DNA of 64,000 nucleotides. Source: Phycisphaerae bacterium. GTDB lineage: Bacteria; Planctomycetota; Phycisphaerae; UBA1845; CAIVHJ01. The notes under the pieces are model-generated. The model was not told the DNA's origin. It did no database searches and saw only the letters and a program-made list of their open reading frames with translations. Location of the stretch: positions 184,694 through 248,693 of the forward strand of contig JAJVHX010000018.1 in the NCBI GenBank assembly GCA_022072405.1. The letters run 5' to 3'. Every line of letters starts with the position of its first letter. Positions within the stretch are counted from its first letter, which is position 1. Position numbers and translations under genes: made by a program. Below are positions 16,654 to 26,098 of the stretch, piece after piece.

Positions 16654-17277
16654 TTACTCGCCTTCAACTCTTTCTCTTCCGTTTTCAACTCCATTCTCCA
16701 CCGATACTTCAGCTGTTGAATACCTTCTGCAGTATGCGGGTTCCCATGGCTGTAAATGCGTGCAAATTTCTTCAGCACGTGAATTTCGTTCACTCAACCA
16801 TTCACCCAACACCTGCTGCCGAGTTGCCTCATCATGCTCGTCATGAATTTCCGGTGGCGATGCAAAATATTGTATACGTTCACGCACTTCATCAAACAAA
16901 TAACGTTCACGGCGAATTTCCTGACCCTTGTCATCATAATATGCCAGATTGAATTCATCGTATTGCGGTTCAGCGCGGTTGAATTGAATGGTCATTACTA
17001 CTTTGCCATCGGAGACCGTCTTCGTGCTTTGCATGACCAGTGTATCCACACCTTGTTCATATAACTGCCCGACAATCATCACATCGAGCCATAAAACTCG
17101 ATCCACCTCTTCACCTTGATCCAGCATGTTTCCCCAGGCTTCATCAACCTGCCATTGCTGTTCTTCGCTGAGTCGAGTTACCATAGGATATTCCAGCGGT
17201 CCGCGGCATCCTGTTCCACCGATCAACATAACGACCAGCTCACCGATACCTAAAAAATCAACGCAACTTTTCAACAT
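16654..17277 (-). CDS. Putative lipoprotein, unknown function
   Basis: 207 residues from ATG 17277 (AGGAG 8 nt upstream). The signal-like N-terminus ends in G-T-G-C (Cys24), a weak lipobox. The body is acidic and hydrophilic, and the C-terminus is Glu/Arg-rich. A beta-strand-like centre (K-V-V-M-T-I-Q-F-N-R-A-E-P) suggests a small soluble domain. Convergent with infA (6 nt between stops). No family is recognised. Confidence 0.65.
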   Translation of the reverse strand: MLKSCVDFLGIGELVVMLIGGTGCRGPLEYPMVTRLSEEQQWQVDEAWGNMLDQGEEVDRVLWLDVMIVGQLYEQGVDTLVMQSTKTVSDGKVVMTIQFNRAEPQYDEFNLAYYDDKGQEIRRERYLFDEVRERIQYFASPPEIHDEHDEATRQQVLGEWLSERNSRAEEICTHLQPWEPAYCRRYSTAEVSVENGVENGRERVEGE

Positions 17278-17384
17278 GGCGTGTTTCTCCTCGGATAAGT
17301 AAACCCATGTCGTTGATCCCGCCCACGGCCCCGCCGGAATAATTCGTGACAGCCGCACAGGAGCATTGTATCCTGATGGTTGCA

Positions 17385-17458
17385 GCGCCCGTAGCTCAGC
17401 AGGATAGAGCAGCGGTTTCCTAAACCGCAGGTCGTGCGTTCGAATCGCGCCGGGCGCG
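17385..17458 (+). tRNA. tRNA-Arg (anticodon CCU)
   Basis: 74 nt without encoded CCA. The acceptor GCGCCCG (17385-17391) pairs with CGGGCGC (17451-17457). The anticodon stem GCGGT/ACCGC encloses TTCCTAA, giving anticodon CCT, which reads AGG. The T arm is GTGCG-TTCGAAT-CGCGC. Confidence 0.95.
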
Positions 17459-17823
17459 TTTAAAGATCGTTGCCATTATTCATAATCTCCTGATACATGA
17501 ACGCCATGCCCTTACCTCGTCGGCGCCGACTCTTCAAAGTTGATTCCTGCGATTAAGGCCCTTATTAGCTCTATACATATCCGGTCCGTTCTGCTGAATC
17601 ACAAACAAGAATTTCGGGCTCAGCATAATTACACCGGCAGTTGCCATATCACAAACATTGGATTGATAAGATAGTGATGCCGAAATAGGCTGCTCCAACC
17701 GCTTGGTCGAATTGGTACAAAATCAGTCCTGCCCGGCGATGGCATTAAACATGCAAGCAGGGCGGCGGATCGGTAAATTCTCATATTGCCAATTGATTCC
17801 ATCTGGTATAAATTACCATCTCT
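17459..17823. other. Intergenic region upstream of fur
   Basis: No gene or clear repeat. The last 40 bases hold a promoter-like TTGCCA-N15-TATAAA (17807-17812 for the -10), ending 11 nt before the fur ATG. No Shine-Dalgarno is visible. Confidence 0.45.
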
Positions 17824-18351
17824 ATGGCATCCCGTCCCCGCTTAACCCGGCAGCGCCTGCAACACCTGGAAGAGCTTTGTGCTCAGCGCGGCGTACCGCT
17901 GACTGTACAACGGCGTACCATTTTGGAGTGTGTGCTGGATCATGGTTATCACCCCAGTGCTGACGAAGTCTATGATCTGGCCCATCGCCGACTGCCGGAC
18001 ATTTCCCGCACCACGGTTTATCGGGTATTGGAGACGCTGGTCAACCTGGGCGTGATCACCAAAGCCTGCCATCCCGGCGTCGCCGCCCGTTACGATGCCG
18101 AACTGCAGCGCCATCATCACCTGGTCTGTACGCACTGCGAAAAAATATTCGACCTCCTGGATGCAACGCTCGACAAAATAAATCTGCCGCATCGCCAAGC
18201 CGAGGGCTTTGTCATCCATGATTACTCGATTTACTTCCGGGGCTTCTGTCCCGATTGTCGCCGGAAAACGGCTGCGCCGCGCCCGTCCGCAGGACGACGC
18301 CGTCGCACGAACGCTACAAAACCGCGCCGGAAAATTCCCCGCGCACCGTAA
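17824..18351 (+). CDS. Fur/PerR-family metalloregulator
   Basis: 175 residues. The winged-helix N-terminus has L-T-V-Q-R-R-T-I-L-E and S-R-T-T-V-Y-R-V-L-E-T-L; the dimer domain has H-H-H-L-V-C-T-H-C and C-P-D-C, two CxxC pairs for structural zinc. A basic tail of about 30 residues (Arg/Lys/Pro) follows the last CxxC and is unusual. The gene sits 30 nt upstream of a di-haem peroxidase-like gene, which favours a PerR-type peroxide role over iron uptake. It probably regulates this operon. The mRNA may be leaderless. Confidence 0.88.
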   Translation: MASRPRLTRQRLQHLEELCAQRGVPLTVQRRTILECVLDHGYHPSADEVYDLAHRRLPDISRTTVYRVLETLVNLGVITKACHPGVAARYDAELQRHHHLVCTHCEKIFDLLDATLDKINLPHRQAEGFVIHDYSIYFRGFCPDCRRKTAAPRPSAGRRRRTNATKPRRKIPRAP

Positions 18352-18381
18352 TTCACCCTATCGATTCAGGAGGTACTTTTT

Positions 18382-19782
18382 ATGAACGAATCCCCCGGAC
18401 GAAACCGCCGATTATGGGCCGCAGGATTTTTACTGCTGCTGCTCGTCGGCCCGCTGGCCCTGCTGCCCGCTGCTCCACCCTCCAGTTATACCAATGTGGT
18501 GGAGAATGAAGATTTTCAAACTGTCGTTCAGCGCATGTCCGCCGCCAAACCGGAGATTATGAAAAAGCAGATGGCCTTGCTCGAAGCGCGCTACGACCTG
18601 GCTGATCACCCTGTTGAGGGTGTCACCATGTCGCGCGGCAAGGCGATCCAGGGTGGCGTGCGCGTGAAGCTCCCCAAGGGCGTCACCTGGGAGCAGCTCG
18701 CGGGCATGACCCCCGCTGCAATCAAGGAGAAAAAGCTGTATCCCGCAGGATTCCTGCCGTTGCCCCATCCCAACCACGCGGAAGGCGGAATGGTTTTCCC
18801 TCAGCACCATATCGACGAGATTCTCAAGCAGGAAGGCCGCGATCTCACGCGCTTCGATCTGGATTATGATTTACCGACCCTCTTCCTGCCGGAATTTCCG
18901 CCGCCGATCTATCTGACCACGCGACCGGATCTCGGCGATGTTTCAAAAGGCCAGCTGGTAACGATCGACAACTACTATGAGCTGTTCAACGGCATTATTA
19001 ACCCCAAGCAGCTTGAAGGTCTGCGCCTATTGGTCACCCCCTTCCCGCAACAGCAGTTCAACCAGACGGCGGATCGCCGCAGCCTCAAACCCCATCGCGG
19101 GGTGACCTGTTTTGATTGTCATGTGAACGGCCACACGAATTCCGCCACGCATCTGGTAGGTGATATCCGCCCGCAGGAGCATCGCCACGGACTGGATACC
19201 CCTTCGTTGCGCGGCGTGAACATCCAGCGACTCTTCGGCTCGCAGCGGGCTTTGAAGAGCGTGGAAGATTTCACCGAGTTCGAGCAACGCGCGGCCTACT
19301 TCGACGGCGACCCGGTGATGGCGACCAAGAAAGGCGTCAATATACTGGAACGCGGCAGCCAGGTGCATTTCATGGGCGAGATGGAAGCACTGTTCGATTT
19401 TCCGCCCGCTCCCAAACTGGATATTTTCGGCAAGCTTGATCCTGCCCTGGCTACCGAGCAGGAGTTGCGCGGCCAGGAAGTGTTCTTCAACAAGGGGCGC
19501 TGCGCGGAATGTCACCCCGCACCCTTCTTCACCGACAACCTGATGCACGATCTGAAGGCTGAGCGCTTCTTCGAAACGCAGATGATCAACGGTCGCTTAG
19601 CCAGTGCCGACGGCCCGATCAAAACGTTTCCGCTGCGGGGCATCAAGGATTCGCCGCCCTATCTGCATGATCGCCGCCTGCTGACTTTGGAAGATACCAT
19701 CGAATTCTTCAACCTGGTTACCGGTGTGAAACTGACCGAACAGGAGAAAGCCGATCTGGTCGCCTACCTGCGCTGTCTGTAG
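18382..19782 (+). CDS. Secreted di-haem cytochrome c peroxidase-like protein
   Basis: 466 residues with an N-terminal signal/anchor (about 10-32) and two haem c motifs: C-F-D-C-H (Cys243-His247) and C-A-E-C-H (Cys374-His378). The order of a MauG/CcpA-type enzyme is retained, with the second haem domain ending in T-F-P-L-R-G-I-K-D-S-P-P-Y-L-H-D-R-R, typical of this superfamily. The N-terminal 200 residues are longer than in classic CcpA. AGGAGG precedes the ATG. Linkage to the Fur-type gene implies peroxide detoxification in the periplasm. The electron donor is not encoded nearby. Confidence 0.85.
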   Translation: MNESPGRNRRLWAAGFLLLLLVGPLALLPAAPPSSYTNVVENEDFQTVVQRMSAAKPEIMKKQMALLEARYDLADHPVEGVTMSRGKAIQGGVRVKLPKGVTWEQLAGMTPAAIKEKKLYPAGFLPLPHPNHAEGGMVFPQHHIDEILKQEGRDLTRFDLDYDLPTLFLPEFPPPIYLTTRPDLGDVSKGQLVTIDNYYELFNGIINPKQLEGLRLLVTPFPQQQFNQTADRRSLKPHRGVTCFDCHVNGHTNSATHLVGDIRPQEHRHGLDTPSLRGVNIQRLFGSQRALKSVEDFTEFEQRAAYFDGDPVMATKKGVNILERGSQVHFMGEMEALFDFPPAPKLDIFGKLDPALATEQELRGQEVFFNKGRCAECHPAPFFTDNLMHDLKAERFFETQMINGRLASADGPIKTFPLRGIKDSPPYLHDRRLLTLEDTIEFFNLVTGVKLTEQEKADLVAYLRCL

Positions 19783-19837
19783 TTTCGCACGAACGCCGGT
19801 AACCGGCGGTTCGCTTTGCGTCTTATTAAATGTTACC

Positions 19838-19865
19838 GGCCGACCCTCGGAGGTCGGCCTTTTTT
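19838..19865 (+). terminator. Rho-independent terminator after the peroxidase gene
   Basis: GGCCGACC (19838-19845) pairs with GGTCGGCC (19852-19859) and is followed by six T residues. Confidence 0.85.
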
Positions 19866-19880
19866 ATGGCTTGCTTCGGT

Positions 19881-20390
19881 TCAACCGCCCGCCCGGACCC
19901 ATTTCACCCCTTCTCCGCTGTCCAGTCGCAACCTTAAACTGAGTTGTGCGGCATGATGCTGGATGTGACGGAGATTGTACAGATACAGTTCGGCCCGAGA
20001 AAACTTCAACCACTCAAACCCGCACGGCGCCGCCAGCGTCGTTTCGGTTTCGGCGGCGATCAGCTCCGCCAGTTTTCGGTAACAGTGCTGCAGATAATGG
20101 TGTATGGCCGGACGATCATAGAGCTGTTCCTGAGCTTTATCCTGCAGTTCCTCATAATCGCGGAAAAATTCCGGATGCTCTTGATGAAAAGGTTGTTCAC
20201 GCAATGCGGCCGTATTGGCCCCCAGATAACAATCCGTGAAAAACAGCACATGAAACACCGCCTGACAATAAGCCAGATTACAGACCGGCTCATTCCACCG
20301 CTCCTCCGGACACTGCTCCACACACGCCTCCACCATCCTCAACGCCGCCTCCATCTGGCTCCGAATCATCCTTTTTACTATTTCCACCAT
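19881..20390 (-). CDS. DinB-family protein
   Basis: 169 residues, four-helix DinB/YfiT-like. The metal-binding histidines expected for the fold can be placed at V-F-H-V-L-F-F and near the C-terminus at R-H-I-Q-H-H-A-A-Q-L. Members include thiol-dependent S-transferases, and many have no known substrate. Convergent with the peroxidase gene, sharing the terminator region. Confidence 0.75.
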   Translation of the reverse strand: MVEIVKRMIRSQMEAALRMVEACVEQCPEERWNEPVCNLAYCQAVFHVLFFTDCYLGANTAALREQPFHQEHPEFFRDYEELQDKAQEQLYDRPAIHHYLQHCYRKLAELIAAETETTLAAPCGFEWLKFSRAELYLYNLRHIQHHAAQLSLRLRLDSGEGVKWVRAGG

Positions 20391-20658
20391 GGGTTTTGTC
20401 CTTTAACTACTATTCACAGCACCGAAGGTGTTTTAACGCTTCACCATATATACCGCCGATCGCCCGAACGTGCCTGGGAATTTAACAGCCGACGCTTCGC
20501 CTCTCATTCATAAAATGAAGTCTCGCAAGGTTCAATTGGGCCCTGTTACCTTCCGGACAATAATTCACAGCAAAATACGGTTGATCATTCGTGGTTGATA
20601 TGAATAATGATCCGCACAGGTTCGGTCACGAAATACTCATCTCAACAGGAGCATAACC

Positions 20659-23019
20659 ATGACTGCACGAATGCGTCGACGATACCCTGCGCCGGCAGGG
20701 CTGTTATTACTGGCCTTATTCGCCACGTTTGCTGCCGCCGGCTGCAGCCCGCCGGCCGGTAACGATAATTCGGGCAACACCAACCAGAATGATAATTCCG
20801 GCGGCAATACCAACGACAACACCCCCGGCAACGGAAACGATAATACGGACAACGGTAACGACAACGTTTCCATGACCATCATTGAATCGACTACGTTCGA
20901 GTCGTTGACCATAGGAGCGGATGAAACCGTGGCGGTGATGAATGACGCGGTCATTACCGTAACCGGCGACGCCGTCATCGACGGCCAACTCGAAGCCGGT
21001 GACAGCCAGCTCAATCTGGTGGTCGAGGGCGAACTGACCGTCAACGGCACACTCGCTTCCACAAGCACCGGAGATTCGACCGGCGACACCTCCGCACCGC
21101 TCAACGAGCAGCCGACGGGCATCTATATCGTCGTAGGCGACGGCAACGTCACCTTGGCGGACAGCGCCGTCCTGCAGACCGACGGCAACTACGTCATCAC
21201 GGACGATGCCGACCTGCTCAACTCTTCACCGGAAGAATTCTATGACGAAGTGGAAGAAATCGCCGACGACGATCTCACCACGCTGGTTCCGCTGCCCCCG
21301 GATAACGACGCCTTTGCCGACGAACAACCTAATGCGGTGTTTTCCAATTTTGTCCGCCAATCCGAGCAGGCGTTACCCCCCATCAATATCGGCGGCATCT
21401 GGCCGCCGGCGGGTGCTCCGGTTCCGCCCGGCGATAAACCGGTCGTTATTTTCCGCTTCAACGGAAATCGCACGTTGAATCTCAACGGCTGGAATGTTAA
21501 CAGCCCGGCAGCCCCAACCGGTAACGGCGCCGACCAATCCGCCAACCCCGGCAACAATGCCGGCGGCAGCAAAGGCAAAGACGGCATGCGCCTCAACATC
21601 TGGAACAACGGCGGGCCGATCAACATCGTCAACAACGTCGTATTGAATCTGCCCGATGGCGGAGATGGAGGCGAAGCCACCAGCGTCTGCGCCAACGCCA
21701 CCGGCGGCAACGGTGGAAACAGTGGTAACTTTCGTATGACCGCTTCCGGGGGTATCGACCTGACCGGCGGCACACTCACGATCAATCCCGGACGTTCCGG
21801 CCATGGCGGCAACGCCACCGTTACCCAAGGTGCCCCAGGCGCTGATGGCTGCCCGGGCGAAACCGGCGACAGCAGCACGGCTACGGGCGGTAATGGCGGC
21901 GACAACAAAAAACGCCTCCTGGTCAAAGGGAATGTAGCGGGTGTGGCCAACCTGATCCTCGGCAGCGTAATCGCCGGAAACGGCGGCAACGCCACTGCTG
22001 AAGCCTGCGATGGCGGCAATGGCATCATCTGCTGCGATGGCGGTGATGGCGGAGCAGCCACTGCGTCCGGCGGCGACGGCGGCGATGCTTCTCTCAATGT
22101 CAGCGGCCTAACCATCACTACGGGTGATACCATCGGCGGCGACGGCGGACTGGCTGATGCCACGGGCGGCAACGGGGGCGATGGCGGCGATTGCAAGTTT
22201 GATGACGCCGGCAATGGGGGTGGCGGAGGAAATGCTACGGCCTCCGCGGGTGATGGCGGCGGCGCCACCAGCACCTCAACAACCGGTATCGCCATTGGCG
22301 GTGACAGCCCAGTCGCCACTTCCACCGGCGGAAACGGTGGTAATGGTGGTGATAGCGGATTTGGCATTCCGGGCCTGGGCGGCGATCCGGGATCAGGCGA
22401 GGCCAATCCGGGCGCAGCCGGTGAAGCCGCTGTACCCGGTGTTGCCGAAGTCGCTGAACCTACCGATGGCAACCCCGGAGCCGATGGCGGCCAGATGGCC
22501 GTAACTCTCTATTGCCTCGGCTTTAGCTTCGTAATGCCCAGCACCCCCGGAGAGATTATTCCGCCCGGCCCGCAGCTGGCTCCGGTCTTTGATGAATCCG
22601 GCGAAGTCCAGCTTGGCCAGATGACCGTGAATTTCCTCGATATCGAAGGCGCCGTCTATCAGCGGGGCGGCAATCCGGATCATGTCGGGCTTGATGGTGG
22701 AGCGGCTATCGACTTCCAGGTTTCTTCACTGGTGCTGGAAGATGGCCAACCGGGTGTGATTGGCGGACTGCGTCTCGCCGTTTTGTTCGCTAACGGTGTG
22801 AATAATGAGAATCCCTTGATCATCCAGGCGCTGGACAGCGAGGGCCAGCTGATCGACGAAGAGCAGTCCTTCTCGGTGCCCGAAAACTTTACCAGCGTGG
22901 AAGATCCGGAATATGTCGACGCCCTCTTCCCCGTCGATGTCTCCGTTGCCACCTTCCGGCTGATCGTTCCGGAGGTTTCTTTCGTAACACCCTTTGTGGT
23001 CTATCTGCTCGATCCGTGA
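20659..23019 (+). CDS. Large lipoprotein with Gly/Asn/Asp-rich repeat domain
   Basis: 786 residues. A signal with A-A-G-C (Cys29) is followed by an Asn/Asp/Gly/Thr linker (30-72). A beta-strand-rich region with I-D-G-Q-L-E and V-N-G-T-L (about 85-135) resembles the start of a parallel beta-helix. The central part (about 290-610) is built of G-G-N-G-G-D and G-G-D-G-G-A type repeats with spaced cysteines, superficially like PE_PGRS proteins. A normal-composition C-terminal domain of about 160 residues follows. It is probably a cell-surface or adhesive protein; function unknown. The strict GGN/GGD periodicity could bind Ca2+ as in RTX-type folds, but the RTX nonapeptide is not exact. Confidence 0.8.
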   Translation: MTARMRRRYPAPAGLLLLALFATFAAAGCSPPAGNDNSGNTNQNDNSGGNTNDNTPGNGNDNTDNGNDNVSMTIIESTTFESLTIGADETVAVMNDAVITVTGDAVIDGQLEAGDSQLNLVVEGELTVNGTLASTSTGDSTGDTSAPLNEQPTGIYIVVGDGNVTLADSAVLQTDGNYVITDDADLLNSSPEEFYDEVEEIADDDLTTLVPLPPDNDAFADEQPNAVFSNFVRQSEQALPPINIGGIWPPAGAPVPPGDKPVVIFRFNGNRTLNLNGWNVNSPAAPTGNGADQSANPGNNAGGSKGKDGMRLNIWNNGGPINIVNNVVLNLPDGGDGGEATSVCANATGGNGGNSGNFRMTASGGIDLTGGTLTINPGRSGHGGNATVTQGAPGADGCPGETGDSSTATGGNGGDNKKRLLVKGNVAGVANLILGSVIAGNGGNATAEACDGGNGIICCDGGDGGAATASGGDGGDASLNVSGLTITTGDTIGGDGGLADATGGNGGDGGDCKFDDAGNGGGGGNATASAGDGGGATSTSTTGIAIGGDSPVATSTGGNGGNGGDSGFGIPGLGGDPGSGEANPGAAGEAAVPGVAEVAEPTDGNPGADGGQMAVTLYCLGFSFVMPSTPGEIIPPGPQLAPVFDESGEVQLGQMTVNFLDIEGAVYQRGGNPDHVGLDGGAAIDFQVSSLVLEDGQPGVIGGLRLAVLFANGVNNENPLIIQALDSEGQLIDEEQSFSVPENFTSVEDPEYVDALFPVDVSVATFRLIVPEVSFVTPFVVYLLDP

Positions 23020-23043
23020 ACCGTTGCCGGAAAGCATTAACTC

Positions 23044-23084
23044 AAAAAGAATGGATGGGTTCATTAACCCATCCATTCTTTTTG
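23044..23084 (+). terminator. Strong rho-independent terminator
   Basis: A 15-bp perfect stem (AAGAATGGATGGGTT and its complement) with loop CATT, followed by a T-tract. A-rich flank on the left makes it potentially bidirectional. Confidence 0.9.
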
Positions 23085-23311
23085 TTGTCCCCTGCAGCCG
23101 CTGCTGTTGTAACCAATTGCGCCCGAATAACGTGCGCCAGACATCGCTTTGTTGGCTAAACTAATACCCTCTATAATTATTAATCTTTCAAAGAAAAATA
23201 CAATTAATATTACACTGTTGATTCTTTAATATTATTTTAACAGTGCATGGTTATATTCATATCGGTCTGAGAACCTGTCTAGATATTCCTAGTCATCATA
23301 AGAGGTGGGCA

Positions 23312-24475
23312 ATGAAACGACTTTCTCAAAAAGCCAGTGGACCGGGGTTTACTCTGGTAGAGTTGCTGGTGGCGGTGGCGATTCTCGCGTTACTGATCTC
23401 CATCTTGCTGCCTAGCTTGAATTCCGCCCGGCAGCAGGCTCGCGGCGTGGTCTGCGGAATGCACGCCCACGATATCGGGATCAGTCTGGCCAACTACCTG
23501 GCGGTCTATAACGGCACCTACCCCTTCTCGTATGTCTACGCCAATGACTACAACGGGAACTATGGTATTGATCAACAAACAGATGGTTATCAGGATCAGT
23601 TTGGCTACGTGCAGTGGTCCTGGCTGCTCTACAACAACGGCAGCGCAAATGAAAATGCCTTTACCTGTCCGTCGGTTCATAATGGCGGCTTGCCCCGGAC
23701 CTATCCCGGGCAGGAGCGCATCGATCGTGAACCGGACCAGGTCACTACCTATGGCCAACCGATCAACCCGGAGCCGATCGATCATCAGGCCCGGCGGCTG
23801 GCCTACACCGCCAACGGTTATCTGATGCCGCGTAATAAATTCACTCGTGAGGCGTCTGTCGGCGCCCGGATTCACTACTTCGTCAATGAAACCCAGATCG
23901 TCAACCCTGCCGGTATTTTCACCTTCACTGAATTTTCGAATAACTATACGCTGGTGGCCAAGGAAATTGATGAGGGAGAGGGTTACTCCGGTCGCTTTAA
24001 CATCAAGAGCCATCGTCCGATCATGCCCTGTTACGACCTGGGGTTTGGATATATGTGCTATGAAACCCCGGAACGGACCCGCTCCGGCTTTGTTTATTCC
24101 GAAGATGAAACTTATAACCTGATCGGCACGGCCACCGTAGAAACACAACACGGCAGCTGGAGCTTCCCCTTTGACACGGAACCCACCAATTTTGTAGGCC
24201 GCCATCATACCGGACCCGACCCCCGGCGGGCGGTGATCAGCCGTTATGATAATTCGCCCGTTAGCGGTGCCGTCAACTGGACCTTCGTCGATGGCCACGT
24301 GGAACGCATGAATATCGTCGATGCACTTGACCGTAAAATTTTCGGCGACCGCATCTACAGCCTCAGCGGTTGCAATGGCATCGTCCAGAACTATGCGGAT
24401 GGCAACGACCAGTGGAAACAACCGGACGAAAACGCCAACTGGTACTGCAACGATAACGCCGGCCCGACGTTCTGA
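23312..24475 (+). CDS. Prepilin-like protein with C-terminal F-V-D-G-H motif
   Basis: 387 residues from ATG 23312 (AAGAGG upstream). Class III signal G-P-G-F-T-L-V-E-L-L-V-A-V-A-I-L-A-L with Gly at -1 and Glu at +5. The mature helix continues to L-P-S-L-N-S-A-R-Q-Q-A-R. The C-terminus has N-W-T-F-V-D-G-H-V-E, the feature of the large planctomycete family of prepilin-type proteins with an H-X9-DG domain. These are typically abundant paralogues of unknown role, perhaps minor pilins or secreted surface proteins. It has its own terminator. Confidence 0.88.
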   Translation: MKRLSQKASGPGFTLVELLVAVAILALLISILLPSLNSARQQARGVVCGMHAHDIGISLANYLAVYNGTYPFSYVYANDYNGNYGIDQQTDGYQDQFGYVQWSWLLYNNGSANENAFTCPSVHNGGLPRTYPGQERIDREPDQVTTYGQPINPEPIDHQARRLAYTANGYLMPRNKFTREASVGARIHYFVNETQIVNPAGIFTFTEFSNNYTLVAKEIDEGEGYSGRFNIKSHRPIMPCYDLGFGYMCYETPERTRSGFVYSEDETYNLIGTATVETQHGSWSFPFDTEPTNFVGRHHTGPDPRRAVISRYDNSPVSGAVNWTFVDGHVERMNIVDALDRKIFGDRIYSLSGCNGIVQNYADGNDQWKQPDENANWYCNDNAGPTF

Positions 24476-24518
24476 CACCTTTCGCAATTTCTGCCCTATT
24501 CCATGGGCGCCACACTGA

Positions 24519-24548
24519 TAAAGCCCCGCCGTTCCGGAGGGGCTTTTT
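24519..24548 (+). terminator. Rho-independent terminator
   Basis: AAAGCCCC...GGGGCTTTTTA hairpin, 44 nt after the prepilin-like gene stop. Confidence 0.85.
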
Positions 24549-24668
24549 AATGCGCGCCACAATATCGATACCGATGGTCCGCCGGTTGGGATAAAATGAT
24601 CAACCCCAGAGGTCGGCGTCGGCGCCGAACCTCATCCAAGATCAGACTTCAACAGAACAGGCTACCGT

Positions 24669-25247
24669 ATGAATCACGCATTTGAGTGGTTGGATCTGCA
24701 CCCGATCTTCTGGCCGCTGTTTATTATCCTGGCCCGGATCAGCGATGTCTCCATCGGCACGGTACGCACAATCGCCGTGGTGCGCGGCTATCGTCTGTTC
24801 GCCGCCATTCTGGGATTTTGTGAAGTGACTATCTGGCTGCTGATCGTGTCGGGCATTCTGGAAGACATTACCCTGCTGAAAATCATTTCCTATGGGGTTG
24901 GATTTGCCCTGGGTAACTATGTCGGCATCCATCTTGAGCAGCAACTGGCTATGGGCATCCAGCTCATCTTCCTGATCTCGCGCGGCAAAGCCCATGCCGT
25001 GGCCTTCGGCCTACGGATGGCCGATTACCTGGTCACGGAGCTACCCGCCTACGGCCGCAAAGGCGAAGTCGCCCTCTGCTTCACCGTCGTCCCCCGCCGC
25101 CAGGCCCCCGAAGTGCTCCGCATCGCCCGCACCGTCGATGAAAATGTTAATGTCATTGTCGAAGATGTCCGCCAGATGTCCCTGGTCACCCGCCCGGCAA
25201 CGGCAGTCCCGGTTACCGGCTGGCGCTCAATTATTAAAAAGAAATGA
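24669..25247 (+). CDS. UPF0316/DUF2179 membrane protein
   Basis: 192 residues. Three hydrophobic segments (about 13-33, 44-66, 70-90) with the conserved R-I-S-D-V-S-I-G-T-V-R-T and G-Y-G-V/ G-N-Y-V-G-I-H-L-E-Q segments are followed by a small cytoplasmic DUF2179-like domain (about 120-175). Family function is not established. Convergent with the GT2 gene, 11 nt apart. Confidence 0.85.
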   Translation: MNHAFEWLDLHPIFWPLFIILARISDVSIGTVRTIAVVRGYRLFAAILGFCEVTIWLLIVSGILEDITLLKIISYGVGFALGNYVGIHLEQQLAMGIQLIFLISRGKAHAVAFGLRMADYLVTELPAYGRKGEVALCFTVVPRRQAPEVLRIARTVDENVNVIVEDVRQMSLVTRPATAVPVTGWRSIIKKK

Positions 25248-25258
25248 TCTTGGTCGGG

Positions 25259-25993
25259 TTACTCGCCGGCCGAAGGGTCATCGCGTCGCGGGCCGTACCA
25301 GACCTGCATAACTGAGCGTTCTTTACGCATGGCGCCGCGCTGGCCACCAATGGCCAGCCGCAACAGAATCCACATCATCTCCAGCATGGAGTAGGTGCGT
25401 AATTTCCGCCCGGAAGTCGTCACCATTTCATCCAGCAGTACAAACCGCCCGACTCGGCCCAGCGCTCGACTCAACGCCGCTTCCTCGCCGGCATACATCC
25501 GTTCATCAAACCGCCCCGCCTGCTCAAACGCCGCCCTGGTGCAATAGAGATAACAGCCCGCCGCCAGCTTGAACCAGAAATATAAACGCGTAAATACCGG
25601 CAGCAGGATCCGGCGGGCATAAAACGGCACATACCCATCAAACTTCACGCGACAGCCGCCTCCCGCAGCCCCGTTCCGCAGCGCCCTAACCGTCGCCTGC
25701 ACCGCTTCCGGTGTAATCTGTGTATCGGCATCCACGAAAATCAGCCACTCCCCACGCGCCGCCGCCGCCCCGCTGTTCCGCACCCGCGAGATCTGCCGAC
25801 ACTTCACCGGCACCACGACCGCCCCGCCGGCGCGAGCCACCTCCGCCGTGGCATCGGTCGAATCATCGTCCACCACGATGATCTCCGCCGGCTCGTCCAA
25901 CGTGGCTATCGCCTCGCGAATCGATTGCAAGGTCATCGGCAACAACGCCGCTTCGTTATACGCGGGAACCACAATAGATACCTTCGGATTCAT
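25259..25993 (-). CDS. Family 2 glycosyltransferase
   Basis: 244 residues from ATG 25993 (GGAGGAG upstream). The GT-A fold is seen in V-S-I-V-V-P-A-Y-N-E, I-I-V-V-D-D-D-S-T-D-A-T and F-V-D-A-D-T (DxD). The C-terminal part has a moderately hydrophobic region (about 215-228). It lacks a clear membrane anchor and probably glycosylates a lipid or polysaccharide at the membrane. Donor and acceptor are unknown. Confidence 0.87.
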   Translation of the reverse strand: MNPKVSIVVPAYNEAALLPMTLQSIREAIATLDEPAEIIVVDDDSTDATAEVARAGGAVVVPVKCRQISRVRNSGAAAARGEWLIFVDADTQITPEAVQATVRALRNGAAGGGCRVKFDGYVPFYARRILLPVFTRLYFWFKLAAGCYLYCTRAAFEQAGRFDERMYAGEEAALSRALGRVGRFVLLDEMVTTSGRKLRTYSMLEMMWILLRLAIGGQRGAMRKERSVMQVWYGPRRDDPSAGE

Positions 25994-26037
25994 CGGGCGA
26001 CAGCACTCCTCCAATGCCACTATATCCCGCTTCCGTT

Positions 26038-26068
26038 AAAAAAACACCCGACCATAATTGGCCGGGCG
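26038..26068 (-). terminator. Rho-independent terminator for the aldehyde dehydrogenase gene
   Basis: On the minus strand GCCCGGCC-AATTAT-GGTCGGGTG is followed by seven T residues. Confidence 0.8.
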
Positions 26069-26098
26069 TTACGTGATTACCTTTTTATTCAAATAACA

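Noticed and set aside
21240..22472. 410-codon Pro/Ser-rich open frame on the minus strand
   Set aside because: Antisense of the Gly-rich repeat region; Gly codons read backwards as Pro.
23390..24562. 390-codon frame on the minus strand
   Set aside because: Antisense to the prepilin-like gene.
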